DNA of 64,000 bases from Rhabdaerophilum sp. SD176 (GCF_030143245.1 NZ_JARJNS010000001.1:372001-436000); one strand, 5' to 3'. Positions 20,144 to 28,906 are shown, counted from the stretch's first letter. Numbers and translations are program-made. Notes: generated from the sequence alone by a model not told the origin.

Positions 20144-20728
20144 TCAGCGGAACCAGCCCTGCCCTTGCGGCGGGCCGTCAAAACCCGGGCCTCCATGGCG
20201 GCCCGGGCCGCCACGCATGTGGGGCGGCCGCCGGTTGGCCAGTTCCTCCACGCGCGACTTCTGCTTGTCATCCAGCGTCGCATAGAAGGACTTGGCCGGC
20301 TGGACCGATTTTTCGGCCGTATCCGCCGCCTTGCGCAGCACCAAGGCGAATTTCTCGAGCCGCTCCGGCGCGGTCGACGTACCCCTGACCGCGAAATTGT
20401 TGCACATTTCGTCGCGCAATTCCTTCAGCGCCGGCACGAGACCAGCGGCGAGCTTGTCCAGCTCGGCATTCTGCGCCGGCGTCAGGTCAAGATCGGCCTT
20501 CAGGAACGCGCGGGCCACGCCCTCGAATTTCAGCGGATCGCGCTCGCAGAGCCGGGCCATGCCCGGTCCCGGGCCGCCCTGCCGCTGCTGCCCCCAGCGC
20601 GGGCCATGGCCACCGCCGTCGCGCGCCCAGTCGGCAATGCTCGCGCCGACGCCGATCGTCAGCACGGCCACGCCGGCAATCAGCCATTTCGAGGCGGCAC
20701 TGCCAAAAAGAGGCTTCTTCTCGCTCAT
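20144..20728 (-). CDS. Spy/CpxP-like LTxxQ periplasmic protein
   Basis: This protein of 194 residues has an N-terminal membrane anchor (KWLIAGVAVLTIGVGASI) and a helical domain with an LTxxQ-type repeat (LDLTPAQNAELDKL) and a weaker second copy (YATLDDKQKSRVEEL). Both are hallmarks of Spy/CpxP-like envelope-stress chaperones. Gly/Arg/Pro-rich segments flank the domain. The start is ATG 20728 (MSEKKPLFG) with GGAG eight bases upstream; 21 more codons upstream are in frame but unsupported. The anchor is not followed by an obvious cleavage site, so it may stay membrane-bound. It faces away from the small gene at 20899. Family membership rests on the motifs only. Confidence 0.75.
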   Translation of the reverse strand: MSEKKPLFGSAASKWLIAGVAVLTIGVGASIADWARDGGGHGPRWGQQRQGGPGPGMARLCERDPLKFEGVARAFLKADLDLTPAQNAELDKLAAGLVPALKELRDEMCNNFAVRGTSTAPERLEKFALVLRKAADTAEKSVQPAKSFYATLDDKQKSRVEELANRRPPHMRGGPGRHGGPGFDGPPQGQGWFR

Positions 20729-20898
20729 CACATCATCTCCATCAGTCGCCGACCCTTGTGGAAAGAGATGCTGCCCGGCTCCGCAAATCAACTTAAGCTT
20801 TGGTCATCTTCCGGACAGGATCCGGCAAAGGGCGGGGGAAAACCAATCCTTAAGGCTATTTGTTTACCATGATGACCTGTCGCATTCTGGAGGCGCGC

Positions 20899-21174
20899 AT
20901 GAAGGACATCATCGAATTCCTGGCCGGTGACAGGGCCATGGTGCGGCGCTATCTGCTGTTATCGGTCGTGATGGTCGGCGCCACCTTTGCCGCGGCGCAG
21001 GGCGTCGTCGCGCTGCTGGCGGTTTTCGTGCCCGAGCCGATGCCGCGCTTTTCCGCCACCCAACAGGGCCAGACGCGGGTCTACACGGTCACGCGGTCGG
21101 TCCTCGATGACCAGCTGACGACCGGCTCGATCCCGCGGCCGGGCCAGGCGAAGCTCGATCCCTGCCGCAACTGA
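20899..21174 (+). CDS. Small membrane-anchored or secreted protein of unknown function
   Basis: This 91-residue protein starts MKDIIEFLAGDRAMVRRY, with a perfect GGAGG five bases before ATG 20899. One hydrophobic helix (LLLSVVMVGATFAAAQGVVALLAVFV) is followed by a short polar domain (RFSATQQGQTRVYTVTRSVLDDQ) ending in a single Cys. I recognise no family. The strong ribosome binding site and coding-like composition support a real gene. It is divergent from the Spy-like gene and lies 168 bp before the RNA helicase on the same strand. Confidence 0.65.
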   Translation: MKDIIEFLAGDRAMVRRYLLLSVVMVGATFAAAQGVVALLAVFVPEPMPRFSATQQGQTRVYTVTRSVLDDQLTTGSIPRPGQAKLDPCRN

Positions 21175-21342
21175 CGCCCGCCGCCTCCCACGCCGGGAAA
21201 TAAAGCGGGTTTGACCGCGAATCAGAAGTTTGCACTTGCATTTGCACGCCTTTTCCCGCTTAACCGCGTGATCGTCATGGCCCATGGTGGGCCTCGGGAA
21301 CCGCCCTTTTTCCGGGCCGGTCGTTCGGCGATACAGGTGCTC

Positions 21343-22929
21343 ATGTCCTTTTCTGATCTTGGCCTTTCGCAGAAGGTTGTCGATGCGGTCTCTGCCGCCG
21401 GATACACACAGCCTACACCCATCCAGGAGCAGGCCATCCCCCATGTGCTCGCCCGGAAGGACGTTCTCGGCATCGCCCAGACCGGCACGGGAAAAACCGC
21501 CGCTTTCACGCTGCCGATGCTGTCGATCCTCGAGCAGGGCCGTGCCCGGGCCCGGATGCCGAGGACGTTGATCCTCGAACCGACCCGCGAACTTGCCGCG
21601 CAGGTCGAGGAAGCCTTCATCAAATACGCACCGAACCACAAGCTCAACGTTGCCCTGCTGATCGGCGGCGTTTCCTTCGCCGATCAGGACGCGAAGATCA
21701 CCCGCGGCGCCGACGTCCTGATCGCGACGCCCGGCCGCCTGCTCGATCATTTCGAGCGCGGCAAGCTGTTGCTGACCGGGATCGAGATTCTCGTCATCGA
21801 TGAAGCCGACCGCATGCTCGATATGGGTTTCATCCCGGATATCGAGCGGATCGCCGGCCTCTGCCCGTTCACCCGGCAGACGCTGTTCTTCACGGCCACG
21901 ATGCCGCCGGAAATCCAGCGCGTCACCGAGCAGTTCCTGTCCAGCCCGGTGAAGATCGAGGTGGCCCGCCCCTCCTCCACCGCCGCCACCATCACCCAGA
22001 AGCTGGTGGCCACGCATGGCAAGGATTACGAGAAGCGCGAGACGCTCCGGAACCTCATCCAGACCGCCGTGTCGGATTCCGATGGCAACCCGCTGAAGAA
22101 CGGCATCATCTTCTGCAACCGGAAGACCGAGGTCGCGACGCTGTTCCGCAGCCTTCAGCGCCATGGTTTCTCGGTCGGTGCCTTGCACGGTGATATGGAC
22201 CAGCGTTCGCGCATGGCCGCGCTGGATGCGTTCCGCAAGAACGAACTGACGCTGCTCGTGGCCTCCGATGTCGCGGCGCGCGGTCTCGACATCCCGGATG
22301 TCAGCCACGTCTTCAACTACGATATTCCGCATCATGCCGAGGATTACGTCCACCGCATCGGCCGGACCGGCCGCGCCGGCCGCCTCGGCACCGCCTATAC
22401 GTTGGTGGCGCGCGGCGACGAGAAGTACCTCCAGGCGATCGAGAAGCTGATCACCAAGACGATCGAGTGGGAAGCGGGCGACATGTCGTCGCTGCCCGAG
22501 CGCGCGCCCGGCGAGAGTGACGAGGCGCCGCGCCGTGGCCGTGGCGGCGAGCGGGACCGCAAGCGCGAGAAGCCGCGTGGCGGTCGCGAGGGTCGCGAGC
22601 ATGTTCGCACGGCCCGCGAGCAGAAGATCATCGACGCCGCCGCCGCACCGGATCCGGATACTCCGGATGAAGCCGCTGTCGAGCGGGCACCGCGGCCGGA
22701 ACGCGCACCGAGGCCGGAACGGGCACCGCGCGCCGAGCGCAGTGACCGTCCGGAACGCAATGAGCGTCCGGAGCGGGCAGCCCGGCCGGATCCCGCGCCG
22801 CGCCGCGAGGCTGCACCGCGTCGGGATGATCGCCGCCGGAATCGTGATGATGACGGACCGACGCCGAAAGGCTTCGGCGACTTCATGCCCGGCTTCCTGA
22901 TGCAGGGCGCACCTGCAAAGAAGGACTGA
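21343..22929 (+). CDS. rhlE: DEAD-box RNA helicase, RhlE type
   Basis: This is an ATP-dependent RNA helicase of 528 residues. The order of motifs is complete: Q motif (GYTQPTPIQEQ), AQTGTGKT, PTREL, DEAD (VIDEADRMLDMGF), TAT in place of SAT, ARGLDIPDVSHV and HRIGRTGRAGR. From about residue 390 the C-terminal tail is Arg/Glu/Pro-rich with repeated RPERAP units and is probably disordered and RNA-binding. The start MSFSDLGLSQKVV at ATG 21343 agrees with the family; 44 codons further upstream are in frame but unlike any helicase. The likely role is ribosome assembly or RNA turnover, possibly with RNase E, which is also in this window. Confidence 0.93.
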   Translation: MSFSDLGLSQKVVDAVSAAGYTQPTPIQEQAIPHVLARKDVLGIAQTGTGKTAAFTLPMLSILEQGRARARMPRTLILEPTRELAAQVEEAFIKYAPNHKLNVALLIGGVSFADQDAKITRGADVLIATPGRLLDHFERGKLLLTGIEILVIDEADRMLDMGFIPDIERIAGLCPFTRQTLFFTATMPPEIQRVTEQFLSSPVKIEVARPSSTAATITQKLVATHGKDYEKRETLRNLIQTAVSDSDGNPLKNGIIFCNRKTEVATLFRSLQRHGFSVGALHGDMDQRSRMAALDAFRKNELTLLVASDVAARGLDIPDVSHVFNYDIPHHAEDYVHRIGRTGRAGRLGTAYTLVARGDEKYLQAIEKLITKTIEWEAGDMSSLPERAPGESDEAPRRGRGGERDRKREKPRGGREGREHVRTAREQKIIDAAAAPDPDTPDEAAVERAPRPERAPRPERAPRAERSDRPERNERPERAARPDPAPRREAAPRRDDRRRNRDDDGPTPKGFGDFMPGFLMQGAPAKKD

Positions 22930-22990
22930 GCGCAGAACCGCCGGGTCTCGGAAAAGCCGGGACCGGAAGGCCCGGTTCAAGCGGGCAGGC

Positions 22991-23356
22991 TCATCGCCGG
23001 GCCGGGCGTTTGCCGTTGCCTTGGGCTTCGGCCCGGGCCGCCGCCGAACGGGCCAGCCCAACCCAATGCCGCAAAGCATCCGGATCGTCATAGGCTTCAT
23101 CCGGCAGCGCGAAATACGACATCACCGCCTGCTGGCCCGCCTTCTTCTCGTAGGTGAAGGGCCGCGAACCCGCCTGCTCCCAGTGCCGCCGCGTTTCGGC
23201 ATCGACCTTGAGGAACAGGACGCCGTCGACATCGATCGCGAAAATTCCTTCCGGCCCGTAGATCCCGTGGCCGCCGAACATCGGACGGACCTTGACGGCG
23301 AGAACCGGAGCGAAAAAATCGACCAGCTCTCCGGCCCGCGGCGCCCCCTGCCGCAT
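22991..23356 (-). CDS. TfoX N-terminal domain protein
   Basis: This 121-residue protein consists of a single TfoX_N domain (VRPMFGGHGIYGPEGIFAIDVDGVLFLKVD, then FTYEKKAGQQAVMSYFALPDEAYDD) with a basic tail. It lacks the second domain of the competence regulator TfoX/Sxy, so a competence role should not be assumed; single-domain members are widespread and uncharacterised. Its ATG lies two bases after the stop codon of sufA on the same strand, so the two are probably translated from one message. It ends near the helicase gene, which is convergent. Confidence 0.85.
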   Translation of the reverse strand: MRQGAPRAGELVDFFAPVLAVKVRPMFGGHGIYGPEGIFAIDVDGVLFLKVDAETRRHWEQAGSRPFTYEKKAGQQAVMSYFALPDEAYDDPDALRHWVGLARSAAARAEAQGNGKRPARR

Positions 23357-23358
23357 CG

Positions 23359-23754
23359 TCAGCCGGCGAGCACTTCCGGCTTCGCGGGTGTGATTGCGAC
23401 GCTTTCACCACAACCACAGGCCGAGGTCTCGTTGGGATTCCGGAATACGAAGGTCGAGGCGAACTTGTCGGTTTTGACGTCCATTTCCGTGCCGAGAAGA
23501 AACAGCACAGCCTTGGGGTCGACCAGCAGGGTCACGCCCTTGTCCTCGATCACCTCGTCATGCGGGTTTTTCGCCTCGGCATATTCCATCGTGTAGGACA
23601 TGCCGGCACAGCCGCCGTTCTTCACGCCGACGCGTAGGCCTACAATCGGCCGTTCGGCGGCGGAAATGGCCTCGCGGACACGGGCGGCAGCGGCCTCGCT
23701 CAGCGACATGACCTGCAATTTCCGGCGCGGAGCCGGATTGGGGACGGTATTCAC
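23359..23754 (-). CDS. sufA: A-type Fe-S cluster carrier protein (SufA/IscA/HesB family)
   Basis: A-type carriers pass Fe-S clusters from the scaffold to target apoproteins. The protein has 131 residues with the three conserved cysteines at Cys49 (NGGCAG), Cys113 and Cys115 (SACGCGES). The start is GTG 23754, with AGGAGG five bases upstream. I call it SufA because the suf operon lies 1.5 kb away, on the same strand, although two other genes intervene. A -10-like TATACT (minus strand of 23806-23811) lies upstream, consistent with its own promoter. No Irr-type palindrome is seen here. Confidence 0.92.
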   Translation of the reverse strand: MNTVPNPAPRRKLQVMSLSEAAAARVREAISAAERPIVGLRVGVKNGGCAGMSYTMEYAEAKNPHDEVIEDKGVTLLVDPKAVLFLLGTEMDVKTDKFASTFVFRNPNETSACGCGESVAITPAKPEVLAG

Positions 23755-23879
23755 GTCATCCTCCTGTCAGCCGGATTCAAGGTCCGGAGCAGTTACGATA
23801 GTGTGAGTATACCCTAACAATTCTTGCGTAAAGGTCGAGAGGCCGGCGACACTGCGCCGGTCACGAACCCGAGAGAGCC

Positions 23880-24479
23880 ATGATTCTCCCATCACCCCTG
23901 CCCGTCCTGCGCACCGAACGGCTGGTCCTCCGGCGGCCGATTGCCACCGACATCACGGATCGTCACGCCATCGGCCGCGATCCGGAAATCTACCGGATGC
24001 TCGGTGCCGATATCAGGGGCCTCAGCCCGCTGACCGAGGACCAGGCACGGGCCTGGGTGGAGAGCATCGTCGCGCATCCCGCGGCCTGGGTCATCGAATT
24101 CCAGGGCCGTGCCATCGGCGAGATCCTGCTCGACAATTTCGTCGAGGCAGACCGCCGTGCCGGGTTGATCGTCGGCATTCTCGACCCGCAGGCGCTCGGC
24201 AAGGGCCTCGGCACCGAGGCGATCCGCGCGGTTGCGGAATTCGCCTTCGACACGCTGGCGCTGCACAAGCTCTCGATGCGCGTGCTCGGCTTCAATACCC
24301 GCGCCCTGCGCGCCTACGAGCGCGTGGGCTTCATCCGTGAGGGGCTGGAGCGGGAATCGGCGCTGATTGGCGGCATCTGGCATGACGATGTCATTGTCGG
24401 GCTTCTCAAGCGCGACTTCGACGCCCTGCGCGCCGAACCCAAGGGCCCGGCCATCCCGGCGCCGGCCTTGCGCTCGTGA
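23880..24479 (+). CDS. GNAT-family N-acetyltransferase (RimJ/RimL type)
   Basis: This is an acetyl-CoA-dependent acetyltransferase of 199 residues. The domain starts LRTERLVLRRP and includes the beta-strand AWVIEFQGRAIGEILL, the acetyl-CoA loop (QALGKGLGTEAIRAV) and the closing ALRAYERVGFIREG, a pattern typical of RimJ/RimL-like enzymes that modify N-terminal amino groups or small molecules. GAGAGAG precedes ATG 23880. The substrate cannot be told from sequence. It is divergent from sufA and abuts the next gene tail to tail with no spacer. Confidence 0.88.
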   Translation: MILPSPLPVLRTERLVLRRPIATDITDRHAIGRDPEIYRMLGADIRGLSPLTEDQARAWVESIVAHPAAWVIEFQGRAIGEILLDNFVEADRRAGLIVGILDPQALGKGLGTEAIRAVAEFAFDTLALHKLSMRVLGFNTRALRAYERVGFIREGLERESALIGGIWHDDVIVGLLKRDFDALRAEPKGPAIPAPALRS

Positions 24480-25232
24480 TCACTTCAGCCGGACATAGAC
24501 CCCGTTGAAGCGTACATTCACGCCACCGCAGCCGCCACTATCCTCGACCACGAGATAGCGGCCGAAAAGCTGCAGGCGCGCCTGGCATTCGGCGAAATCA
24601 TGCGGCGATTTCTCGCCTGAATAGCCATCGCCGAAAAACACCCGGTTGCCGTTTGGTACTGCCTCGCCTTCCAGCTCGCCGACATTGATGGCTCCCCGCG
24701 CCACACGGCCGGGGTCATGCCCGCCATAGGTTGCGTTCCCCGCGATGACCAGTTTGCCACCCTCGCCTTTGGTGATCGTGATCTCCGCCTCGGCATTGCG
24801 GCTCCAGGTTCCGAGCCAGGATTCAAGGCGTGGCGCCACAACCGGGGCCGTCACCAGGGCATTGGCCGGAAGAAACCCGCTGGTTTCGGCGAACTGGCCT
24901 TTCACCTTTCGGGCATTCGGCGCGATATAGGTTGCGCAGGCAATGCCGTTCCGGGTTTCCGCCACCAGCACCTCGTCACCGGGAACAAGGAAGCCCCGCC
25001 GCTTGCAAGCATCTGAAAGATCCGGGCATTTCGGCTTGGCTTTATCGCGGTCTGCGATGAAGTTCACGCGCGGGCCTGCGCCTGTCACCTTCATCAGGAC
25101 GATATTCGGCTCCACGCCCACTTCCGGCGGGCCCTGGCAATAGCCGCGTTCGAACAGCGTCTGGGCCGCTGCCGGCACCGCCAGCGGCGCAAGCAGAAGG
25201 ACGAGGACGGGAATCAGGCCAGGGCGGATCAT
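24480..25232 (-). CDS. Secreted protein of unknown function
   Basis: This 250-residue protein has a classical Sec signal peptide (MIRPGLIPVLVLLLAPLAVPAAAQ). The mature part has two regions. One looks SH3-like (PGDEVLVAETRNGIACATYI), and a C-terminal beta-rich region (GNATYGGHDPGRVARGAINVGELEG to GVNVRFNGVYVRLK) carries several cysteines that could pair in the periplasm. I do not recognise a named family. It lies 21 bp downstream of sufT on the same strand and may be read through from the suf operon, but nothing links it to Fe-S assembly. Confidence 0.78.
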   Translation of the reverse strand: MIRPGLIPVLVLLLAPLAVPAAAQTLFERGYCQGPPEVGVEPNIVLMKVTGAGPRVNFIADRDKAKPKCPDLSDACKRRGFLVPGDEVLVAETRNGIACATYIAPNARKVKGQFAETSGFLPANALVTAPVVAPRLESWLGTWSRNAEAEITITKGEGGKLVIAGNATYGGHDPGRVARGAINVGELEGEAVPNGNRVFFGDGYSGEKSPHDFAECQARLQLFGRYLVVEDSGGCGGVNVRFNGVYVRLK

Positions 25233-25253
25233 GCCTCCAGCCTGCCCCTCCGA

Positions 25254-25655
25254 TCACCACATGTCGAGAGCGACGCGCGCTTCATCCGACATCCGGCTCT
25301 GGTCCCAGGGCGGGTCGAAGGTCATCACCACCTTGCAACCGGACACGCCGGGCACGTTGAGGACGGCCGTCTCGACCCAACCCGGCATCTCGCCGGCCAC
25401 CGGGCAGCCGGGCGCCGTCAGCGTCATGTCGATGGTGATGTAACGGTCATCCGAGATATCGATCCGGTAGATCAGGCCCAGCTCGTAGATATCGGCCGGG
25501 ATTTCCGGGTCATACACGGTTTTCAGTGCAGCGATGATATCATCCGTCAGGCGATCGAGCTCCTCCGGCGGAATGCCTCCCGCCGGCGCCGCCGGAGCGG
25601 GTGCCCTTGTCTCGTCTTCCGGGATCGGATCGATCCGGGTCGCGTCATCGGTCAT
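25254..25655 (-). CDS. sufT: SufT / MIP18-family Fe-S assembly protein (DUF59)
   Basis: SufT proteins assist Fe-S cluster maturation. The protein has 133 residues: a Pro/Ala-rich N-terminus of about 30 residues, then the MIP18 domain with VYDPEIPADIYELGLIYRI, the LTAPGCP motif and FDPPWDQSRMSDEAR. I chose ATG 25655, with GAGGA nine bases upstream, rather than the TTG three codons earlier. It is the last recognisable suf gene of the leftward operon, 49 bp after sufS, which supports the assignment over the related PaaD proteins of phenylacetate catabolism. Confidence 0.9.
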   Translation of the reverse strand: MTDDATRIDPIPEDETRAPAPAAPAGGIPPEELDRLTDDIIAALKTVYDPEIPADIYELGLIYRIDISDDRYITIDMTLTAPGCPVAGEMPGWVETAVLNVPGVSGCKVVMTFDPPWDQSRMSDEARVALDMW

Positions 25656-25704
25656 GCGCCGCAATCCTCAACGGAACGCCAGGTTCCTAACTCGTTCAGG
25701 GTCT

Positions 25705-26931
25705 TCAACCGAACAATCGATCGGCCCGTACCAGCGCTTCCGCCAGCCGGTCGACCTCTTCCCGGGTGCTATATAGGGCAAAGCTCGCGCGACAGGTAGC
25801 CGTTTTGCCGAAGCGCTTCAGCAGCGGCATCGTGCAATGCGTGCCGGCCCGCACGGCAACGCCCTGCCGGTCGATAACCGTGGCGATGTCATGGGCATGG
25901 GCATGGGCATGGCTGAACGACACGATCGCCCCCTTATGGCGGGCCTTCCCGAGAATGGAGATCGAATTGATCTCGCCCAGCCGCTCATGGGCATAGGCGA
26001 CCAGCGCATCCTCATGGGCGCGGATCGCCTCCTTGCCGAGCGCGTTGACATAGTCGATCGCGGCGCCGAGCCCGATTGCCTGGACGAGCGGCGGTGTACC
26101 GGCCTCGAACCGGTGCGGCGGGCCGCCATAGGTCACGCCCTCTTCCGACACCTCGCGGATCATCTCCCCGCCGCCCAGGAAGGGCGGAAGCTCCTCGAGC
26201 AGCGCCTTCTTGCCGTAGAGCACCCCGATGCCGGATGGGCCGTAGAGCTTGTGCCCGGTAAAGACGTAGAAATCGGCATCGAGATCCTGCACGTCGATAT
26301 CGAGATGCACCGCCGCCTGGCTGCCATCCACGACGACCGGGATACCGCGTGCATGGGCAATGCGGATGACCTCCTTCACCGGCACGATCGTGCCGAGCGC
26401 ATTGGACATCTGCGTGATGGCCACGACCTTCGTCCGTTCGGTCAGCAGCGCCTCGAACGCATCCAGCAGGAAATTGCCATCCTCATCCACCGGCGCCCAT
26501 TTGATCACGGCGCCGTGGCGCTCGCGCCAGAAATGCCAGGGTACGATGTTGGAATGATGCTCCATGATGGAGAGGACGATCTCGTCGCCCTCGCCCAGCC
26601 GGACATGCCGGCCAAGGGCGGATGCGACGAGATTGAGGCTCTCGGTCGCGTTCTTGGTGAAGATGATCTCCTCCACCGAAGCGGCATTGAGGAAACCTCT
26701 CACCCGCTCGCGGGCCCCCTCATAGGCTTCCGTCGCGGCATTGGCGAGATAATGCAGACCCCGATGGACATTGGCATATTCGGTCTCGTAGGCAAGCCGC
26801 ATCCGCTCCAGCACCTGGCTGGGCTTCTGCGCCGAGGCGGCATTGTCGAGATAGGTCAGCGGCTTTCCGTAAGGCTCCATCGCAAGGGCGGGGAAGTCGG
26901 CGCGGATCCGGTCGAGGTCGAGGCTCATCAT
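25705..26931 (-). CDS. sufS: Cysteine desulfurase SufS
   Basis: SufS is the PLP enzyme that removes sulfur from cysteine for SUF assembly. The 408-residue protein has the PLP lysine in FTGHKLYGPSG and the catalytic Cys366 in RAGTHCTMP, the group II pattern. ATG 26931 has GGTGGA six bases upstream. An odd feature is a HAHAHAH run at SFSHAHAHAHDIATV, encoded by a hexanucleotide repeat where relatives have a single His-x-His. No SufE gene lies nearby, so the sulfur-acceptor partner must be elsewhere. The gene starts two bases after the stop of the membrane protein gene upstream. Confidence 0.96.
   Translation of the reverse strand: MMSLDLDRIRADFPALAMEPYGKPLTYLDNAASAQKPSQVLERMRLAYETEYANVHRGLHYLANAATEAYEGARERVRGFLNAASVEEIIFTKNATESLNLVASALGRHVRLGEGDEIVLSIMEHHSNIVPWHFWRERHGAVIKWAPVDEDGNFLLDAFEALLTERTKVVAITQMSNALGTIVPVKEVIRIAHARGIPVVVDGSQAAVHLDIDVQDLDADFYVFTGHKLYGPSGIGVLYGKKALLEELPPFLGGGEMIREVSEEGVTYGGPPHRFEAGTPPLVQAIGLGAAIDYVNALGKEAIRAHEDALVAYAHERLGEINSISILGKARHKGAIVSFSHAHAHAHDIATVIDRQGVAVRAGTHCTMPLLKRFGKTATCRASFALYSTREEVDRLAEALVRADRLFG
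25891..25914. repeat. Hexanucleotide repeat ATGGGC inside sufS
   Basis: Three full ATGGGC units plus a partial fourth lie in frame in sufS and encode a His-Ala repeat. Such arrays change length by slippage in steps of two residues. Confidence 0.85.
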
Positions 26932-26933
26932 CG

Positions 26934-27608
26934 TCAATCCACCAATTCGGGAAACAGGGTCAGGGTGCCCACCAGCACGCCGGAGAAGAACAGGGCCGCG
27001 GCGACGAGCCCGACCAGCAGCGAGAACATCAGCACTGCCAGGCCGCGCGGATAGCTGGCCAGCGCCAGCACATCCGTCGCGAGGCGGGCCGATTGATGGA
27101 TCGCCATCACGATCACCGCCAGCGAACCCGCCAGCACCAGATAGGCGCCAGTGGACGGCCAGAACCGATGGACGATCACGCCGGTCAGATCAGACAGGAC
27201 CCCCGCAAAGCCCGCGAGAAACCCGACGCAGAACAGGAAATACACCGCAAGATTCGCATCGCGCCGGGCAGGTGAACCGCCGAACAGGCGCGAGACCGTG
27301 GGCAGCACCAGCCATTGCACCAGCAGCAGCGTGGCCAGCCCGCCGATTACCGCCGCCCAGACTGTGGGCACCAGCGCCGGATGGATGGTCGTCTGGTCGT
27401 CCGCGCCGAAGAAGGAATCCAGCAGCGCATCCGCACCCAGCCGGCGGTTCAGCACGAGGCTGAAGGCAATGCCGAGCCCGTAGAGCAGGATCGCCCGCCA
27501 GCCATCGGCCCGGCTGCGCCCCTCGCGCTGCCCGGCCTCGACAACGCCATGCGGATCCGTCCAGACCCGCATGACATCGTCCCAGACCGGAGAGCCCGGA
27601 TTGCTCAC
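26934..27608 (-). CDS. Polytopic membrane protein within the suf operon (possible Yip1 family)
   Basis: This protein of about 224 residues has roughly five hydrophobic helices (AILLYGLGIAFSLVL, VPTVWAAVIGGLATLLLVQWLVL, LAVYFLFCVGFLAGFAGVL, AYLVLAGSLAVIVMAI, LAVLMFSLLVGLVAAALFF). The RLFGGSPARRDANLAV loop resembles the Yip1 family, but weakly. The start is inferred at GTG 27608, which overlaps the sufD stop as GTGA; an ATG at 27632 is possible. The stop lies two bases before sufS. This tight coupling on both sides means it is co-translated with the Fe-S assembly genes. No function is known to me. Confidence 0.75.
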   Translation of the reverse strand: MSNPGSPVWDDVMRVWTDPHGVVEAGQREGRSRADGWRAILLYGLGIAFSLVLNRRLGADALLDSFFGADDQTTIHPALVPTVWAAVIGGLATLLLVQWLVLPTVSRLFGGSPARRDANLAVYFLFCVGFLAGFAGVLSDLTGVIVHRFWPSTGAYLVLAGSLAVIVMAIHQSARLATDVLALASYPRGLAVLMFSLLVGLVAAALFFSGVLVGTLTLFPELVD

Positions 27609-28906
27609 GCCGCCTGCCTTGCCGCCAGCCATTCGCTGATGAGCATGGCCAGCGAATCCCGCAGGGTTTCGTCGCTGACGGCTTCGAGCACCTCGCCGAG
27701 GAAGGCCTCGACGAGCAGCGCTTCGGCTTCCACACGCGGCAGGCCGCGCGCCATCAGGTAGAAGAGCTGGCTCTCCTCCAGCGCGCCGCAGGTGGCGCCA
27801 TGGGCGCAGACCACGTCATCGGCGAAGATTTCCAGCTCCGGCTTGTTCGACATCGCCGCCTCGTCGCCGAGGAGCAGCGCATTCGAGGCCATCTGGCCAT
27901 CGGTCTTCTGGGCGTGCGGGCGCACGATGATCTTGCCCTGGAACACGCCATGGGCCTCGTCATCCGCGACCGTGCGGAACAATTCGCGGCTGGTGCCATG
28001 CGGAACCGCATGATCGACCACCAGCGTATTGTCGCAATGCTGGCGACCGCGGATCATCGTGGCGCCGCGCAGGTCGAGCTTCGCATTCTCGCCGGCATAG
28101 GTAATGAAGCTCTGGTGCCGGGCCACGGCACCGCCCATGCTGAAATTCAGCGACATCAGCTCCGCTTCGGCCGCGAGCGACGCCGCCAGCGTGGAGAGGA
28201 CGAGCGCCTCGTTCCCTGCCGTATTGACGCGGATATGCTCGACCTTCGCGCCCTCGCCGAGGATCAGTTCGACGACATGGTTGGACTGGTAACGCGAACG
28301 CTGGGAGCCTTCATGGCTTTCGTAGACAAGCAACTCTGCTCCGGCGCCAACGTTGATGATGACGCGTGACGAGACAGAAAAGGTCTCTTTGGTATCGAGT
28401 TCGTCGAGATCATCAACGAATGCTAGATGGACGCTTAACTTTGACCCGCCGGGAACCTCGAGAAGCGCTCCATCCCGGCAAAATATGGTATTGAGATCAA
28501 CGACCGGATCGCTCAATTTAACGAAGGCCGAATTGAGCGTCACACTTCCGCTTTCCAAGGCATCACCAATTGCCCGCACGGAAATTGGCAACGCAATGTC
28601 TTGAGCCAATTGCATTTTGCCATTCCCAAACATAATCGTCGGGATGGCTTCGATACAAATCCTATCGCTCGGCATCAGGTAAGTGTTTGGCGGCAAAATC
28701 GCTTCCGGCGCCTGGCGCATCAGGGCACGCAGATCGGTATAGTGATAGGCCTCGACCCGCTTCGAGGGCAGGCCCTTCGCCTTGAGCCGCTCGAACGCCG
28801 CCGCACGTTCCGCCGCCGCGCCGGGCAGCCCGGCTTTCTCGGCCTCGAACCGCTCGATCAGAGCCGTCTCGGCCGGCGTCCGCATCTGAACCACGGTCGG
28901 TGCCAT
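27605..28906 (-). CDS. sufD: Fe-S cluster assembly protein SufD
   Basis: SufD is part of the SufBC2D scaffold complex on which Fe-S clusters are built. The 433-residue protein ends in the conserved SufBD beta-helix core (RELFRTVADDEAHGVFQGKIIVRPHAQKTDGQM, then ALLLGDEAAMSNKPELEIFADDVVCAHGATCG). ATG 28906 overlaps the sufC stop by one base (TGATG). About codons 75-178 (28381-28680) are near 50% GC, against about 65% elsewhere in the gene, yet the reading frame is intact. That block suggests gene conversion or a relaxed segment. Gene order sufB-X-sufC-sufD-Y-sufS is otherwise standard. Confidence 0.95.
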   Translation of the reverse strand: MAPTVVQMRTPAETALIERFEAEKAGLPGAAAERAAAFERLKAKGLPSKRVEAYHYTDLRALMRQAPEAILPPNTYLMPSDRICIEAIPTIMFGNGKMQLAQDIALPISVRAIGDALESGSVTLNSAFVKLSDPVVDLNTIFCRDGALLEVPGGSKLSVHLAFVDDLDELDTKETFSVSSRVIINVGAGAELLVYESHEGSQRSRYQSNHVVELILGEGAKVEHIRVNTAGNEALVLSTLAASLAAEAELMSLNFSMGGAVARHQSFITYAGENAKLDLRGATMIRGRQHCDNTLVVDHAVPHGTSRELFRTVADDEAHGVFQGKIIVRPHAQKTDGQMASNALLLGDEAAMSNKPELEIFADDVVCAHGATCGALEESQLFYLMARGLPRVEAEALLVEAFLGEVLEAVSDETLRDSLAMLISEWLAARQAA

